Below, one piece after another: positions 1 to 8,875 of a stretch of DNA of 64,000 nt (position 1 is its first letter; every line of letters begins with the position of its first letter). The notes beneath the pieces were generated by a model. The model searched no databases, was not told the DNA's origin, and saw nothing but the letters and a program-made list of their open reading frames with translations. This stretch comes from Actinomycetes bacterium (GTDB taxonomy: Bacteria; Actinomycetota; Acidimicrobiia; Acidimicrobiales; RAAP-2). The position numbers and the translations under genes are program-made. Where the stretch lies: NCBI GenBank assembly GCA_021801235.1, contig JAJYYG010000070.1, positions 1 through 64,000 on the forward strand. Direction: 5' to 3'.

Positions 1-1
1 T

Positions 2-202
2 TACTCATACGGTATTTATATTTATGCCTATCCAGTCCAGCAGATGCTCGTGGTATGGAACGTGGAGAAATGGGGATATTGGCCGTACGCGATGATGAGC
101 TTCATGGCGGTCATTCCCTTTGCTGTAGCGAGCTGGTGGGTAGTCGAGAGGCACGCCTTACAATTGAAGACGCTGGGCTCTGCCCGTGGTCATCCGGTCT
201 GA
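2..202 (+). CDS. C-terminal fragment of an acyltransferase-3 (OafA-like) membrane protein, truncated by the window edge
   Basis: Open frame from base 2: YSYGIYIYAYPVQQMLVVWNVEKWGYWPYAMMSFMAVIPFAVASWWVVERHALQLK..., TGA at 200-202. SYGIYIYAYPVQQ and W-x-V-E-x-H/P endings are typical of acyltransferase-3 proteins. Not in the ORF track because its start lies outside the window. Confidence 0.55.
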   Translation, partial: YSYGIYIYAYPVQQMLVVWNVEKWGYWPYAMMSFMAVIPFAVASWWVVERHALQLKTLGSARGHPV

Positions 203-577
203 ACCGAACGCGATGGTCAACGTTCGTGGGACTCACCCTTCGTGAGTGGTGACGACGGGATGCCCTGAGCCGTCGTAGACCACCACCGACAGAGCTCCCA
301 CCCTCCCCCGGTAGCCGGGGTGGGCAGGGGACGATGGCTGCCAGGTGGCGACCTGAACAACCCAACTTTCGTGGCCGTTGGTGAGGGTATCCGGGACCGA
401 ATTCGGCTTTCCAGAACGAGCTGACTACCGGGTGATGGCCATCCTGGTCCAACCAGTTGACCAAGCCGATGAAAGGTTCGATATCGATGACCTGAATCCA
501 ACCAGGACCGCCGGCGGCGGCGCGGTTGTCGCCGACGAAGACGGTGCCGTTCCGCCCAACTGCCGGGGCGACCAGCG

Positions 578-587
578 CGACTAATTG
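578..587. repeat. Target-site duplication (left copy), CGACTAATTG
   Basis: Identical to 2030-2039, immediately outside the TIRs. Confidence 0.93.
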
Positions 588-2029
588 CAATACCGTTCAG
601 TTAGGACCGTAGGATCCTGGCGATGGGCGGTCCGGTCGGCTGGGGCCAGTCCTGATGGTGTGCTCGCTTCACATGCCACTTGACGTACTTGCGCTTGACG
701 AGCCTCGGGTTGGACCGGTGACGTCGGGCGGGGTTGAGGCGCCGGCAGAGCAGCGCGATGGCATGCCGCCATCCGCGTTCAGCACCCTGAGGGGGAAAAA
801 TCGCGCGCCGCGGTGATCGAGCGGCGCACGATGCGGAGTGCTGCGACGAAGCTGACCCGGTCGGGGTCGACCCGGGCTTCATCGGCGGCCTCCCACATGA
901 GGGTCCGGATGGCGAAGTGGCAGCACAGGTGGCCCCAGATCTCCTGGAGCACGAGGTCCGGTGATTTCGAGCGCAGAACGGTGCGGGGTCCCCGCTGGTG
1001 GACCTTCAACTCGTCGAAGGCGGCTTCGATCTCCCAGCGCTGCGCGTACGCGATGGCGAGCTCTTCTGCGGGTGCTTCGTCGGGATCGAGGAGCGTGGTG
1101 AAGAGCCGGTAGCTCGTGTCGTTGTCCCGACCGTCGTCGATCTCGTAGTCGATCACCCGGATGGTGAGACCGTCCGCGTGGCGTCCGGCGTTCCCCGAAG
1201 GTTTCAGCTCGGCCAGCCACGTCCCGTCCTCCAGGGTCTCGACGTGCCGGGGTTTCATCGAGCCCATGGCCCGCCAGAGGAGATCGGCTCCGGTGGCCTG
1301 TGCCCGGTTCCACAGGGGGAACCCGCAGAACCCGCGATCGGCGAGCAGCAGCATGCCCGGCTCCAGGCGGTCGATGACCTCGCGGGCGAGCGTGTTCTCC
1401 GAGGTCGTGTACGCGCCCACCGCCGCATCGACGATCGCGTGGGTGCCGCACTCGGCGAGGGCGACCACCCGCGCCTGGGGGAACGCCGCCTGTTCGCCCT
1501 TGTTGACCCCGGGACGCCCGAAGAACTCGTCGTTCTCCGCCGTATCCGCGACATCGAGGCACGTCCCGTCGATGGCCACCAGCCGTCGCCCGGCCAGATG
1601 GGCCCCGGGGGTGTTCGCACCGGCGAGCGGTCGGGCCACCCGGGAGAACAGGGCCGCCAAGGGCTTCGAGCCGAGGCGAGAGCGAGCCTGGAAGATCGCC
1701 GACTTGGACGGCAATCGCACCGGCTCGTCGCCGGTCGCCCATGACAGGCCGTCGCTCAACAGTGCGAGCACGTCCTCATAGGAGCCTTCCGAATGCAGCG
1801 CCATCCCGATCGCGAAGTAGGCCATCGTGCGGGCCGGCAACGATCGGTGGCGTTGCTCCTTCCTCCCCGTCTCGGCGATCAACTCGTCGATCAACGCTGG
1901 CGGGAAGGTCCGCATGAGCACGCCGACCGACACGAGGTCCGAGAGGCGGCGTTCCGATTCGGGCTTCGTCCATCCGGCACGGGGCATGCCCCGAAACTAC
2001 ACTCGTGTAGTACTAACTGAACGGTATTG
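588..2029 (-). mobile_element. IS4-family insertion sequence, complete (1442 bp)
   Basis: TIRs CAATACCGTTCAGTTAGGAC (588-607) and the reverse complement of 2010-2029 (CAATACCGTTCAGTTAGTAC), 19/20 identical; flanked by a 10-bp direct repeat; contains a full transposase ORF. Confidence 0.95.
779..1987 (-). CDS. IS4-family DDE transposase
   Basis: VAIDGTCLDVAD, LLLADRGFCG and YAQRWEIEAAFDELK (Y-2-R-3-E-6-K) motifs; lies between matched TIRs. Confidence 0.95.
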   Translation of the reverse strand: MPRAGWTKPESERRLSDLVSVGVLMRTFPPALIDELIAETGRKEQRHRSLPARTMAYFAIGMALHSEGSYEDVLALLSDGLSWATGDEPVRLPSKSAIFQARSRLGSKPLAALFSRVARPLAGANTPGAHLAGRRLVAIDGTCLDVADTAENDEFFGRPGVNKGEQAAFPQARVVALAECGTHAIVDAAVGAYTTSENTLAREVIDRLEPGMLLLADRGFCGFPLWNRAQATGADLLWRAMGSMKPRHVETLEDGTWLAELKPSGNAGRHADGLTIRVIDYEIDDGRDNDTSYRLFTTLLDPDEAPAEELAIAYAQRWEIEAAFDELKVHQRGPRTVLRSKSPDLVLQEIWGHLCCHFAIRTLMWEAADEARVDPDRVSFVAALRIVRRSITAARDFSPSGC

Positions 2030-2039
2030 CGACTAATTG
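2030..2039. repeat. Target-site duplication (right copy), CGACTAATTG
   Basis: Identical to 578-587. Confidence 0.93.
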
Positions 2040-3601
2040 CCCGACTTCGGGATCGGAGACTGCGCACAACGGGGGCACGGCGGCCGCCTGGACCGTGGCC
2101 AGCGCGCAGATCACCAAGGCCCCGGCGCAGAGGGCCAGTCGGAACGGAGCACTGCCGCGCTGGCCGGCCGGAGCGTGGAGCATTCCGAGGCTGATCAGCG
2201 CGGCAACGGGCAGAGCGACGGCCCAGATTATGAGGTAGCCGAACACCAGCCCGGTCACCCGGGTGGCGGACACCCCGGTGACGATGCACCCGACCAGGCC
2301 GAGGACTGCGAGGCTGGCGGCGGAGAGGTTCCTCTGGCGTGCGGCGATCACGGTCGCCGCCGTGCCGTTCACCACCACGACGACGGAGACGACCACGTCT
2401 GCGGCGGCGTGGGCAGGAGCCCCGCCCAGAACGGAGTTCATCACCTCGGCGGGTCCCTGCACGAGCATCCCGAGTGCGGCAACCACGGACCACACGCCCA
2501 CTAGGACCGACTGTCCCGGCCGGCTGGCGGTGAAGAACCGCACGAGGAGCGTGAAGTTGCCGGGGTAGTTGGTCAGCTGCTGGACCACCGGCGGGATTCA
2601 CATCAGCACGAAGGCGGCCGACCCGCGCCCGCCCACCACCAGCCGCGTTATCTGCTTCGCCCTCGGCCGGGTACGGGTCGCAGATCGGAACGGGCGCCGG
2701 CGCCCGTTCCGATCCGATTCCTCCGCGGCGTTCGGAGAGGCGAACGGCCAAGCACGCGGCGGCCGAGGCGACGAACAGCGCGGCCACCACAGGCAGGACG
2801 GAGATGTCGGTCTGGATGATGAACGAGCCGACCACGAGCGCCGCCAGAAGCGAGAGCGGGGACCGGTCCACCGCAGCTGCGCAGAGCACGGTGAAGAGGA
2901 GGAGCGGGAAGATCACGACCGTCGGGTTCCAGGGGCTGACCAGGGCGCCGAGCGTGCTCTCCGAGTAGGTGGTCGCCGACGGCCCGGCGGCGGCGACCAC
3001 GCCGGCGAGGAGGCACACCCAGGTCGCGGCCCACAGCGCGCGGGCCGGACCGGTCCTCCGGCGTACCACTGCGACCACCGCCACCGCAGCCAGCATGTTG
3101 AGGGCGGTGGCACCCACGAACATCGCCCGGGCCCCGGACCCGAGGAGGCGATAGGCGACCGAGAGCAGGTAGAAGTAGGAGGGTCCGGGGTGGTTCCATC
3201 CGTAGTGGTCGAACACTCCCAGCTGCTGTTTCCACGCCAGCGCCCGGCGGGTGTGCAGGTCGATCAACGCCAGGTCGTCCGGGAGGTAGATCCGCCCGCC
3301 ACCGGTGGCCACGAGGTGGACCAGGGCGACGAGGAACGGGAGGAGGACGACGGCGAATGCCCCCGCCGTCATCCAGGCGCCCGGGGGGAACAGGCGCGCC
3401 GCCGGCCGCACAGGCTCCGGAACGGGGGACAGGTCCTCCGCACGGTCGCTTCCCGGTGTGCTTCCCGGGTCGCCCGCCGTCGCCGCAGACCCGTCCGTCG
3501 CGACCGCCGATCCCCCCGATCCGGTGTCGCGACCCATCGGGCGGAGAGTGTACGGCACGGGCGCCGTCACGGACGGGGCCGTGCGACCCCGGCGGCGGAG
3601 G

Positions 3602-5683
3602 TCACGATCCCGGACGGGAGGACGGCGTGTCCCTCCTCCCGCGGACCTCGATCCCGAGCTGGCCGACGGTCGGAAGGAGGCGGGGCTGGAGCCACTCGCC
3701 TCCCGCGGTCGAGATGTGGATCCCGTCGTCGGGCCAGCGGACGGACACCCCGTCGACCGTCGCCGTGTAGTGGCCCTGCGGGTCGAGGATGCGATTGAGG
3801 TCGACGAGGGTCACGGTGCTCCGGTGGGTGGCCGCGACCTGGTCGAGGAGCTGGTTCCACCGATCGACTCTGTCCGGCCGGTTCTCGGGCCAGAGCGCGC
3901 CGTTCGGTTGGGCGAGCGGAGGGTCGATGTAGGGGAACGTGTAGAGCACCACCCGGGCGCCTCCCGCCGACAGGACGCTCACGGCGCGATCGAGCTTGTC
4001 TTCGAGGTGCCGGTCCCACACCGGCATGCCGAGGTGCATCCACGTCCCGTGGTAGTAGTGGTCGGCGAGCTCGAAGCGGCCGATGAGCAGGCCAACCACC
4101 TCCGGGTGCACCTTGGCGATCTGCCGGCTCCAGGTCGTCTCCCACGACCCACAGTTCACGCTGGGATCGCCGGGATAGACGACCCCGGCCAGACGATCGG
4201 GAGCCAGGCTGAGATCGCAACCGAGGATCCCGGCGTCGTACACCCTCACGCCGTACCGCTCCGTGGAGTCGATGGCGAGGCCGACCGACGCGGTCAGGGC
4301 GACCGAGTCGCCGAACAGCATGAACCGTATCGGGTGCGTCGTGAAGGCACCGGAGGCGGCCAACGCCTGGTGCTGCGAGGCCGAGAGACCCGTCGGATCG
4401 CCGGCCAGGGGAAGGGGGGAGGCATCCGAGGCGATCGGCAGGGTGACGGCGATGACGACGCCGGTCGTGGCCAGCGCGGCACCGATCCCCACCGCGAGGC
4501 CCCGCCAGGTACGGGCCAGGTGGCCCTGTCGGACAGGCTTTTCTACCAGATGGTACGAGAGGATCGCGACCGCGAACGTCACCGAGATCCTCACCGTGAA
4601 CAGGCCGGGTCCCGAGAGACCGGTGTGCGCTTCGGTGAGGGTGAGGAAGATGGGCCAGTGGTAGAGGTAGAGCCCGTAGGAGATCGTGCCGACGTAGGTG
4701 AGGGGTCGCCACGAGAGCGCGGTGGCCAGCACGGAGTGCCTCCAACTGGTGACCACCGTGATCACCGCCCCGGCGGCGAATGCCACCAGCAGAAATCCTC
4801 CCTGGTAGAGCAGCGCCTCCTGCCCGTCGAGGGCGTGCCACGCCCACAGCAGGAAGGCGGATCCGGCGACGCCGAGCACGGCGCCGGTGACGCGACCCAG
4901 CGGGCGGCGGGCCCACTCCTCGGCGATCACCCGCCAGTCGCGGGTCGACGCGAGGGCACCGAGGACCGACCCCACCAGCAGGGCCTGGGCCCGGGTGTCG
5001 GTGCCGTAGTACAGGCGGTCGATGGATGCCCCGGCGAGGTAGAGCGCGGCCATGAGCGACGCGGAGGCGACCGCTCCTGCTCCTGCCACCCAGGCCACGG
5101 CCCGCGTGCCGCCGTGCCGGAGGGCGACGAGCGCCACCAGCGGCCAGATCAGGTAGTACTGCTCCTCGACACCGAGGGACCACATCGGCAGGAGCGGCGA
5201 TGGTGCGATCGACTTCGCGAAGTACCCCTGACCGGAGAAGAGGAAGTGCCAGTTCGCGAAGTAGAGGAGCGTCGAGAGCGCATCCCCGCGGATGGAAGCC
5301 AGATCCAGGGAGCTGCGGAAGACCCAGGCGTACAGGGCGACCCCCAGGAGGAGCAGGAGGAGGGCCGGCAGCAGTCTCCGGGCCCTGTTCGCCCAGAACC
5401 TGCCCAGTGCGACCGTGCCCCTGGCGAGGAACTCGCCGCACAGGAGGTTCGTGATCAGAAAGCCGGAGAGGACGAAGAACACGTCGACACCCAGCAGGCC
5501 GCCGCCGAACCAGGTGACGCCTCCGTGGTAGAGCAGCACGGTCAGGACGGCGAAGGCCCGGAGGCCGTCCAGGGGAACCAGCCGGCGGGGCGGGCGGGTC
5601 TGCTGGGTCGTTGGCGCCCGCCCTGCGGGGACGGGAAGGCTCGGCACGTCCACGGGTGCGGGAAGGCTCGGCACGCTCGCCAT
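3602..5683 (-). CDS. Acyltransferase-3 (OafA/YrhL-like) with C-terminal SGNH-type domain
   Basis: PLDGLRAFAVLTVLLYHGG...GVDVFFVLSGFLIT...WSLGVEEQYYLIWP; later FMLFGDSVALTASV and PDDGIHIS (SGNH-like blocks). Confidence 0.9.
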   Translation of the reverse strand: MASVPSLPAPVDVPSLPVPAGRAPTTQQTRPPRRLVPLDGLRAFAVLTVLLYHGGVTWFGGGLLGVDVFFVLSGFLITNLLCGEFLARGTVALGRFWANRARRLLPALLLLLLGVALYAWVFRSSLDLASIRGDALSTLLYFANWHFLFSGQGYFAKSIAPSPLLPMWSLGVEEQYYLIWPLVALVALRHGGTRAVAWVAGAGAVASASLMAALYLAGASIDRLYYGTDTRAQALLVGSVLGALASTRDWRVIAEEWARRPLGRVTGAVLGVAGSAFLLWAWHALDGQEALLYQGGFLLVAFAAGAVITVVTSWRHSVLATALSWRPLTYVGTISYGLYLYHWPIFLTLTEAHTGLSGPGLFTVRISVTFAVAILSYHLVEKPVRQGHLARTWRGLAVGIGAALATTGVVIAVTLPIASDASPLPLAGDPTGLSASQHQALAASGAFTTHPIRFMLFGDSVALTASVGLAIDSTERYGVRVYDAGILGCDLSLAPDRLAGVVYPGDPSVNCGSWETTWSRQIAKVHPEVVGLLIGRFELADHYYHGTWMHLGMPVWDRHLEDKLDRAVSVLSAGGARVVLYTFPYIDPPLAQPNGALWPENRPDRVDRWNQLLDQVAATHRSTVTLVDLNRILDPQGHYTATVDGVSVRWPDDGIHISTAGGEWLQPRLLPTVGQLGIEVRGRRDTPSSRPGS

Positions 5684-6188
5684 CTCCTACGGCTCCCCAC
5701 TGAGGTGTGGCGGTCCGGTCGCGCTCCGCATGGCGGCGCCACCTGGGTGACGGACGGCGGGCCGTGTCCTCATCTGTCCGCACCGCTGATCGTCGCTCCG
5801 GGCGTCGGGTGTCCGCGGTGTGCCGCCGGGCACTCCCCGCCTCGCGCCCACGGAGGCCGGGGCAAGGTCGGCGAGGCACGCGGCCGTGCTCACCGTCGCG
5901 CCTGCCTTCGCTCGATGTGGTTCCGGATGACTGGACGACCTTCCTCTGTGTGGAGCGTGGGCACGGCGGCGGAGGGCTCCCCCGGACGACGGTGGGCCAC
6001 GGTGGATGACGGCCGACCACCCCCGGACGACGGCCGGCCACGGTACCCATCGTCCCGCTTCCGGGTCATACGGTAGCGAGGGAGACGGTGGCCCGGACCG
6101 CGGTCCGGGCGCCCCGGCCTGTGCCGGTCGGGGTTGCCTCCGGATGACAGGACGCAGGCCCGGCGGCCGGCGCCGGTGCCGGGCGCCC

Positions 6189-7418
6189 CTACGAACCGGT
6201 CGCAGCCCCCGTGCCGGTGCCGGCGGTCGTGACGGGGATCCCCGCCGGCACCAGCTCCTCCCAGGTGTTCCCGGGCTGGAGGGTGATCGGCGTCCCGTTC
6301 GACGCGGTGAGGGTGGCCGGAGAGGTGAGCGAGGACCGGCTCCACGTGCCGGTGATGGCGACCCCGTTGCGCAGCACGACGAGCGGACCGGTCCCCGTGG
6401 CCGTGACGAAGACCTCCCGTCCGCCCTCCGAGTTCTCGACCCACGGGCCGATGGAGGTCTGGACCGTCATGACCACCACGTTGGTGGCCGCGGTCTGCGT
6501 GCCGTCCACCAGGATGTCCGGCGTCCCCGAGTAGGAGCGCAGGTAGGTCCCGGTCGAGGGGTCCCACGTCCACGTCACGTCGGAGACCGAGGAGAACGGG
6601 ATGTGCACGCTCGCACCGGACCCGGCCACCGAACCCGCCGGCAGGGTTGTCGAGTACTTGAAGATCGGTGCCGGTGGGGTGGTGTCGGTCGGGTCGAGGG
6701 ACCACAGTGCCGCCCCGTGGGTGAAGGTGGCGTACGGGGCGTAGCGCCCGGCCTGCTGGAAGATGATCGAGGACGCCTTGCCGCCGATGGCGTTCTCGTC
6801 GATGAGGGGCGCGCTCTGGAGAAGGGCGATCACCGGGTTGATCCCGCCCATGTGGACGAACAGCGGGTCGGACAGCTGGGAGAGGATGCCGACGTCCGGC
6901 TCGCGGGCGGACCGCAGGTCACCGACGGTCGTCGGGGTCTGGCACTGGAACACGGCGACCAGACGGGTGATCGAACCCTCCACCGGCTCCTCGAAGACGA
7001 TGTCCGCCTGGTTGAGGCCCGCCGACGGCCGGTCGGCGGGGTAGTTGCCGATCTTCACCCCGACCGCGGGGCGGGGGGGGACGGTTCCCCCGGGAGCGGG
7101 CTGGCCGGTCAGCGGACAGGTGGGGGAGGCCGGCGCCGGAGGGACGGTGGTCGCCACCGCCACCGACGCGGCCTTCTGCTTGGTGGCGGTGTGCTTCGTC
7201 CCCGACGTCACCACCAGGGCGACGGCGGCGGCCACCACGACCACGGCCACGGCACCGACGGCGTACTGCCAACCGGTGGTCTTCTTCGTGCCCGCCGCCT
7301 GCTGGCGGAGCTCCTTGCGTGAGAGGACGGCCGGGGCGGGGGTGGTGGAGGCGGACCCGGACGGCGGGTCGCCGGGGCGGGCCGGTCCGGGCTGAGGGGG
7401 GAGGTGGTCGTCTGACAT
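6189..7418 (-). CDS. DUF3048 domain-containing (YerB-like) membrane-anchored protein
   Basis: N-terminal TM; CPLTGQPAPGG...RPAVGVKIGNYPADRPSAGLNQADIVFEEPVEGSITRLVAVFQ...VGDLRSAREPDVGILSQLSDPLFVHMGG. Confidence 0.85.
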   Translation of the reverse strand: MSDDHLPPQPGPARPGDPPSGSASTTPAPAVLSRKELRQQAAGTKKTTGWQYAVGAVAVVVVAAAVALVVTSGTKHTATKQKAASVAVATTVPPAPASPTCPLTGQPAPGGTVPPRPAVGVKIGNYPADRPSAGLNQADIVFEEPVEGSITRLVAVFQCQTPTTVGDLRSAREPDVGILSQLSDPLFVHMGGINPVIALLQSAPLIDENAIGGKASSIIFQQAGRYAPYATFTHGAALWSLDPTDTTPPAPIFKYSTTLPAGSVAGSGASVHIPFSSVSDVTWTWDPSTGTYLRSYSGTPDILVDGTQTAATNVVVMTVQTSIGPWVENSEGGREVFVTATGTGPLVVLRNGVAITGTWSRSSLTSPATLTASNGTPITLQPGNTWEELVPAGIPVTTAGTGTGAATGS

Positions 7419-7522
7419 GGCGCCGCGACACTACCTCCGCCCCTACCCCCAACGGCTGGACCCCCTGTCCGGGCGACCGCCGGGAACCGCGGCTTGACAG
7501 GAGGGGCAGGAGCATCCACGAT

Positions 7523-7536
7523 CGAACATGCGTTCG
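7523..7536. promoter_or_regulatory. LexA SOS box upstream of recA (CGAACATGCGTTCG)
   Basis: Perfect 14-bp palindrome matching the actinobacterial/Gram-positive CGAACnnnnGTTCG consensus, about 200 bp upstream of recA. Confidence 0.88.
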
Positions 7537-7737
7537 GGTCTACAGTGTCGGTGCAGGCCGTGCGGCCGGTCCTCCGGACCGGCAACCGGAGACAGTTCGA
7601 CAGGACCGGAGACAGGACGGCCCGACGGGACAGATGCGGGGACGGTCCGGCGTCACACCCCGTCCCTAGGGTCGGCCCGGTCGGACGAGAGCGACTGACG
7701 AGAGCGACTGACGAGAGCAACGAGGAGAGCGACGGAC

Positions 7738-8811
7738 ATGGAACGTGACAAGGCACTCGACGTGGCGCTGAGCCAGATCGAGAAGCAGTTCGGCAAGGGC
7801 TCGGTCATGCGGATGGGTGAGAACCTCCACATGAACATCGAGGCCATCCCGACCGGGGCGCTCGCGCTCGACCTCGCTCTCGGCATCGGTGGCCTGCCCC
7901 GCGGCCGCATCGTCGAGATCTTCGGTCCGGAGTCTTCCGGGAAGTCGACCCTGGCGATGCATGCGGTCGCGGAGGCGCAACGCAACGGGGGCATCTGCGC
8001 CTACATCGACGCCGAGCACGCCATGGACCCGGTCTACGCCAAGGCGATCGGCGTCAACATCGACGACTTGCTCATCTCACAGCCCGACACCGGCGAGCAG
8101 GCGTTGGAGATCGCCGACATGCTGATCCGGTCCGGGGCGCTCGACGTCCTGGTCATCGACTCGGTGGCGGCCCTCACCCCCCGGGCGGAGATCGAAGGCG
8201 AGATGGGCGACTCCCACGTCGGCCTCCAGGCCCGCCTGATGTCCCAGGCTCTGCGCAAGCTGACCGGGACGCTTTCCAAGTCGCGGACCATCGCCATCTT
8301 CATCAACCAGCTCCGCGAGAAGATCGGGGTGATGTACGGCTCGCCCGAGGTGACCCCGGGCGGCCGGGCGTTGAAGTTCTACTCTTCGATCCGTCTCGAC
8401 ATCCGCCGGATCGAGACGATCAAGGACGGGGCCGAGCAGGTGGGCAACCGTACGCGGGTCAAGGTGGTGAAGAACAAGTGCTCTCCCCCGTTCAAGCAGG
8501 CCGAGTTCGACATCGCCTTCGGGAAGGGCATCAGCCGGGAAGGATCCCTGCTCGACGTCGGCGTGGAGTTGGGCTTCGTCAAGAAGTCGGGGGCGTGGTT
8601 CACGTACGAGGGAGAGCAGCTCGGCCAGGGACGGGAGAACGTCAAGACGTTCCTCACCGAGAACCCCCAACTCATGGCCGAGATCGACGGCCGCATCCGG
8701 GACCATCTCGCCGCCCAGAACGCGGCCAAGGCCGAGCAGGCTTCCCCGACGGTCCCCGTCGACGCCGGGGAGCTGGCGGCGGACGACCTGCCGATCACGC
8801 TCAGCGAATAG
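7738..8811 (+). CDS. recA: Recombinase RecA
   Basis: [87 protein letters not shown]. Confidence 0.99.
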   Translation: MERDKALDVALSQIEKQFGKGSVMRMGENLHMNIEAIPTGALALDLALGIGGLPRGRIVEIFGPESSGKSTLAMHAVAEAQRNGGICAYIDAEHAMDPVYAKAIGVNIDDLLISQPDTGEQALEIADMLIRSGALDVLVIDSVAALTPRAEIEGEMGDSHVGLQARLMSQALRKLTGTLSKSRTIAIFINQLREKIGVMYGSPEVTPGGRALKFYSSIRLDIRRIETIKDGAEQVGNRTRVKVVKNKCSPPFKQAEFDIAFGKGISREGSLLDVGVELGFVKKSGAWFTYEGEQLGQGRENVKTFLTENPQLMAEIDGRIRDHLAAQNAAKAEQASPTVPVDAGELAADDLPITLSE

Positions 8812-8875
8812 GCATCGAGGGGACCCCGGGGTGGCGGGAGCGAGCTGAACGGGACGCCGTCGGCGTCACCAGTGG

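Larger units (their letters stand above)
233..3570 (-). pseudogene. Polytopic membrane protein gene, disrupted by an IS element, an in-frame TGA and frame switches
   Basis: Intact N-terminal part (...YLPDDLALIDLHTRRALAWKQQLGVFDHYGWNHPGPSYFYLLS...) in frame 1891..3570; continues after a frame switch as ...AAFVLM*IPPVVQQLTNYPGNFTLLVRFF; IS inserted after ...DPEVGQLV; resumes as ALVAPAVGRNGTVFVGDN... on the other side; C-terminal part WVVQVATWQPSSPAHPGYRGRVGALSVVVYDGSGHPVVTTHEG* is in a third frame. Confidence 0.75.

Noticed and set aside
1996-2011. ACTACAC-TC-GTGTAGT hairpin at the IS right end as a stand-alone terminator
   Set aside because: Lies just inside the TIR upstream of the transposase start; more likely part of IS-internal expression control than a host terminator.
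2592-2596. In-frame TGA as possible selenocysteine/recoding site
   Set aside because: The gene is also frameshifted and IS-disrupted, so decay is the simpler explanation; no SECIS-like structure was evident.
3305-6076. 923-aa plus-strand ORF
   Set aside because: Antisense to a convincing acyltransferase gene; Arg/Gly/Pro-rich composition typical of spurious high-GC frames.
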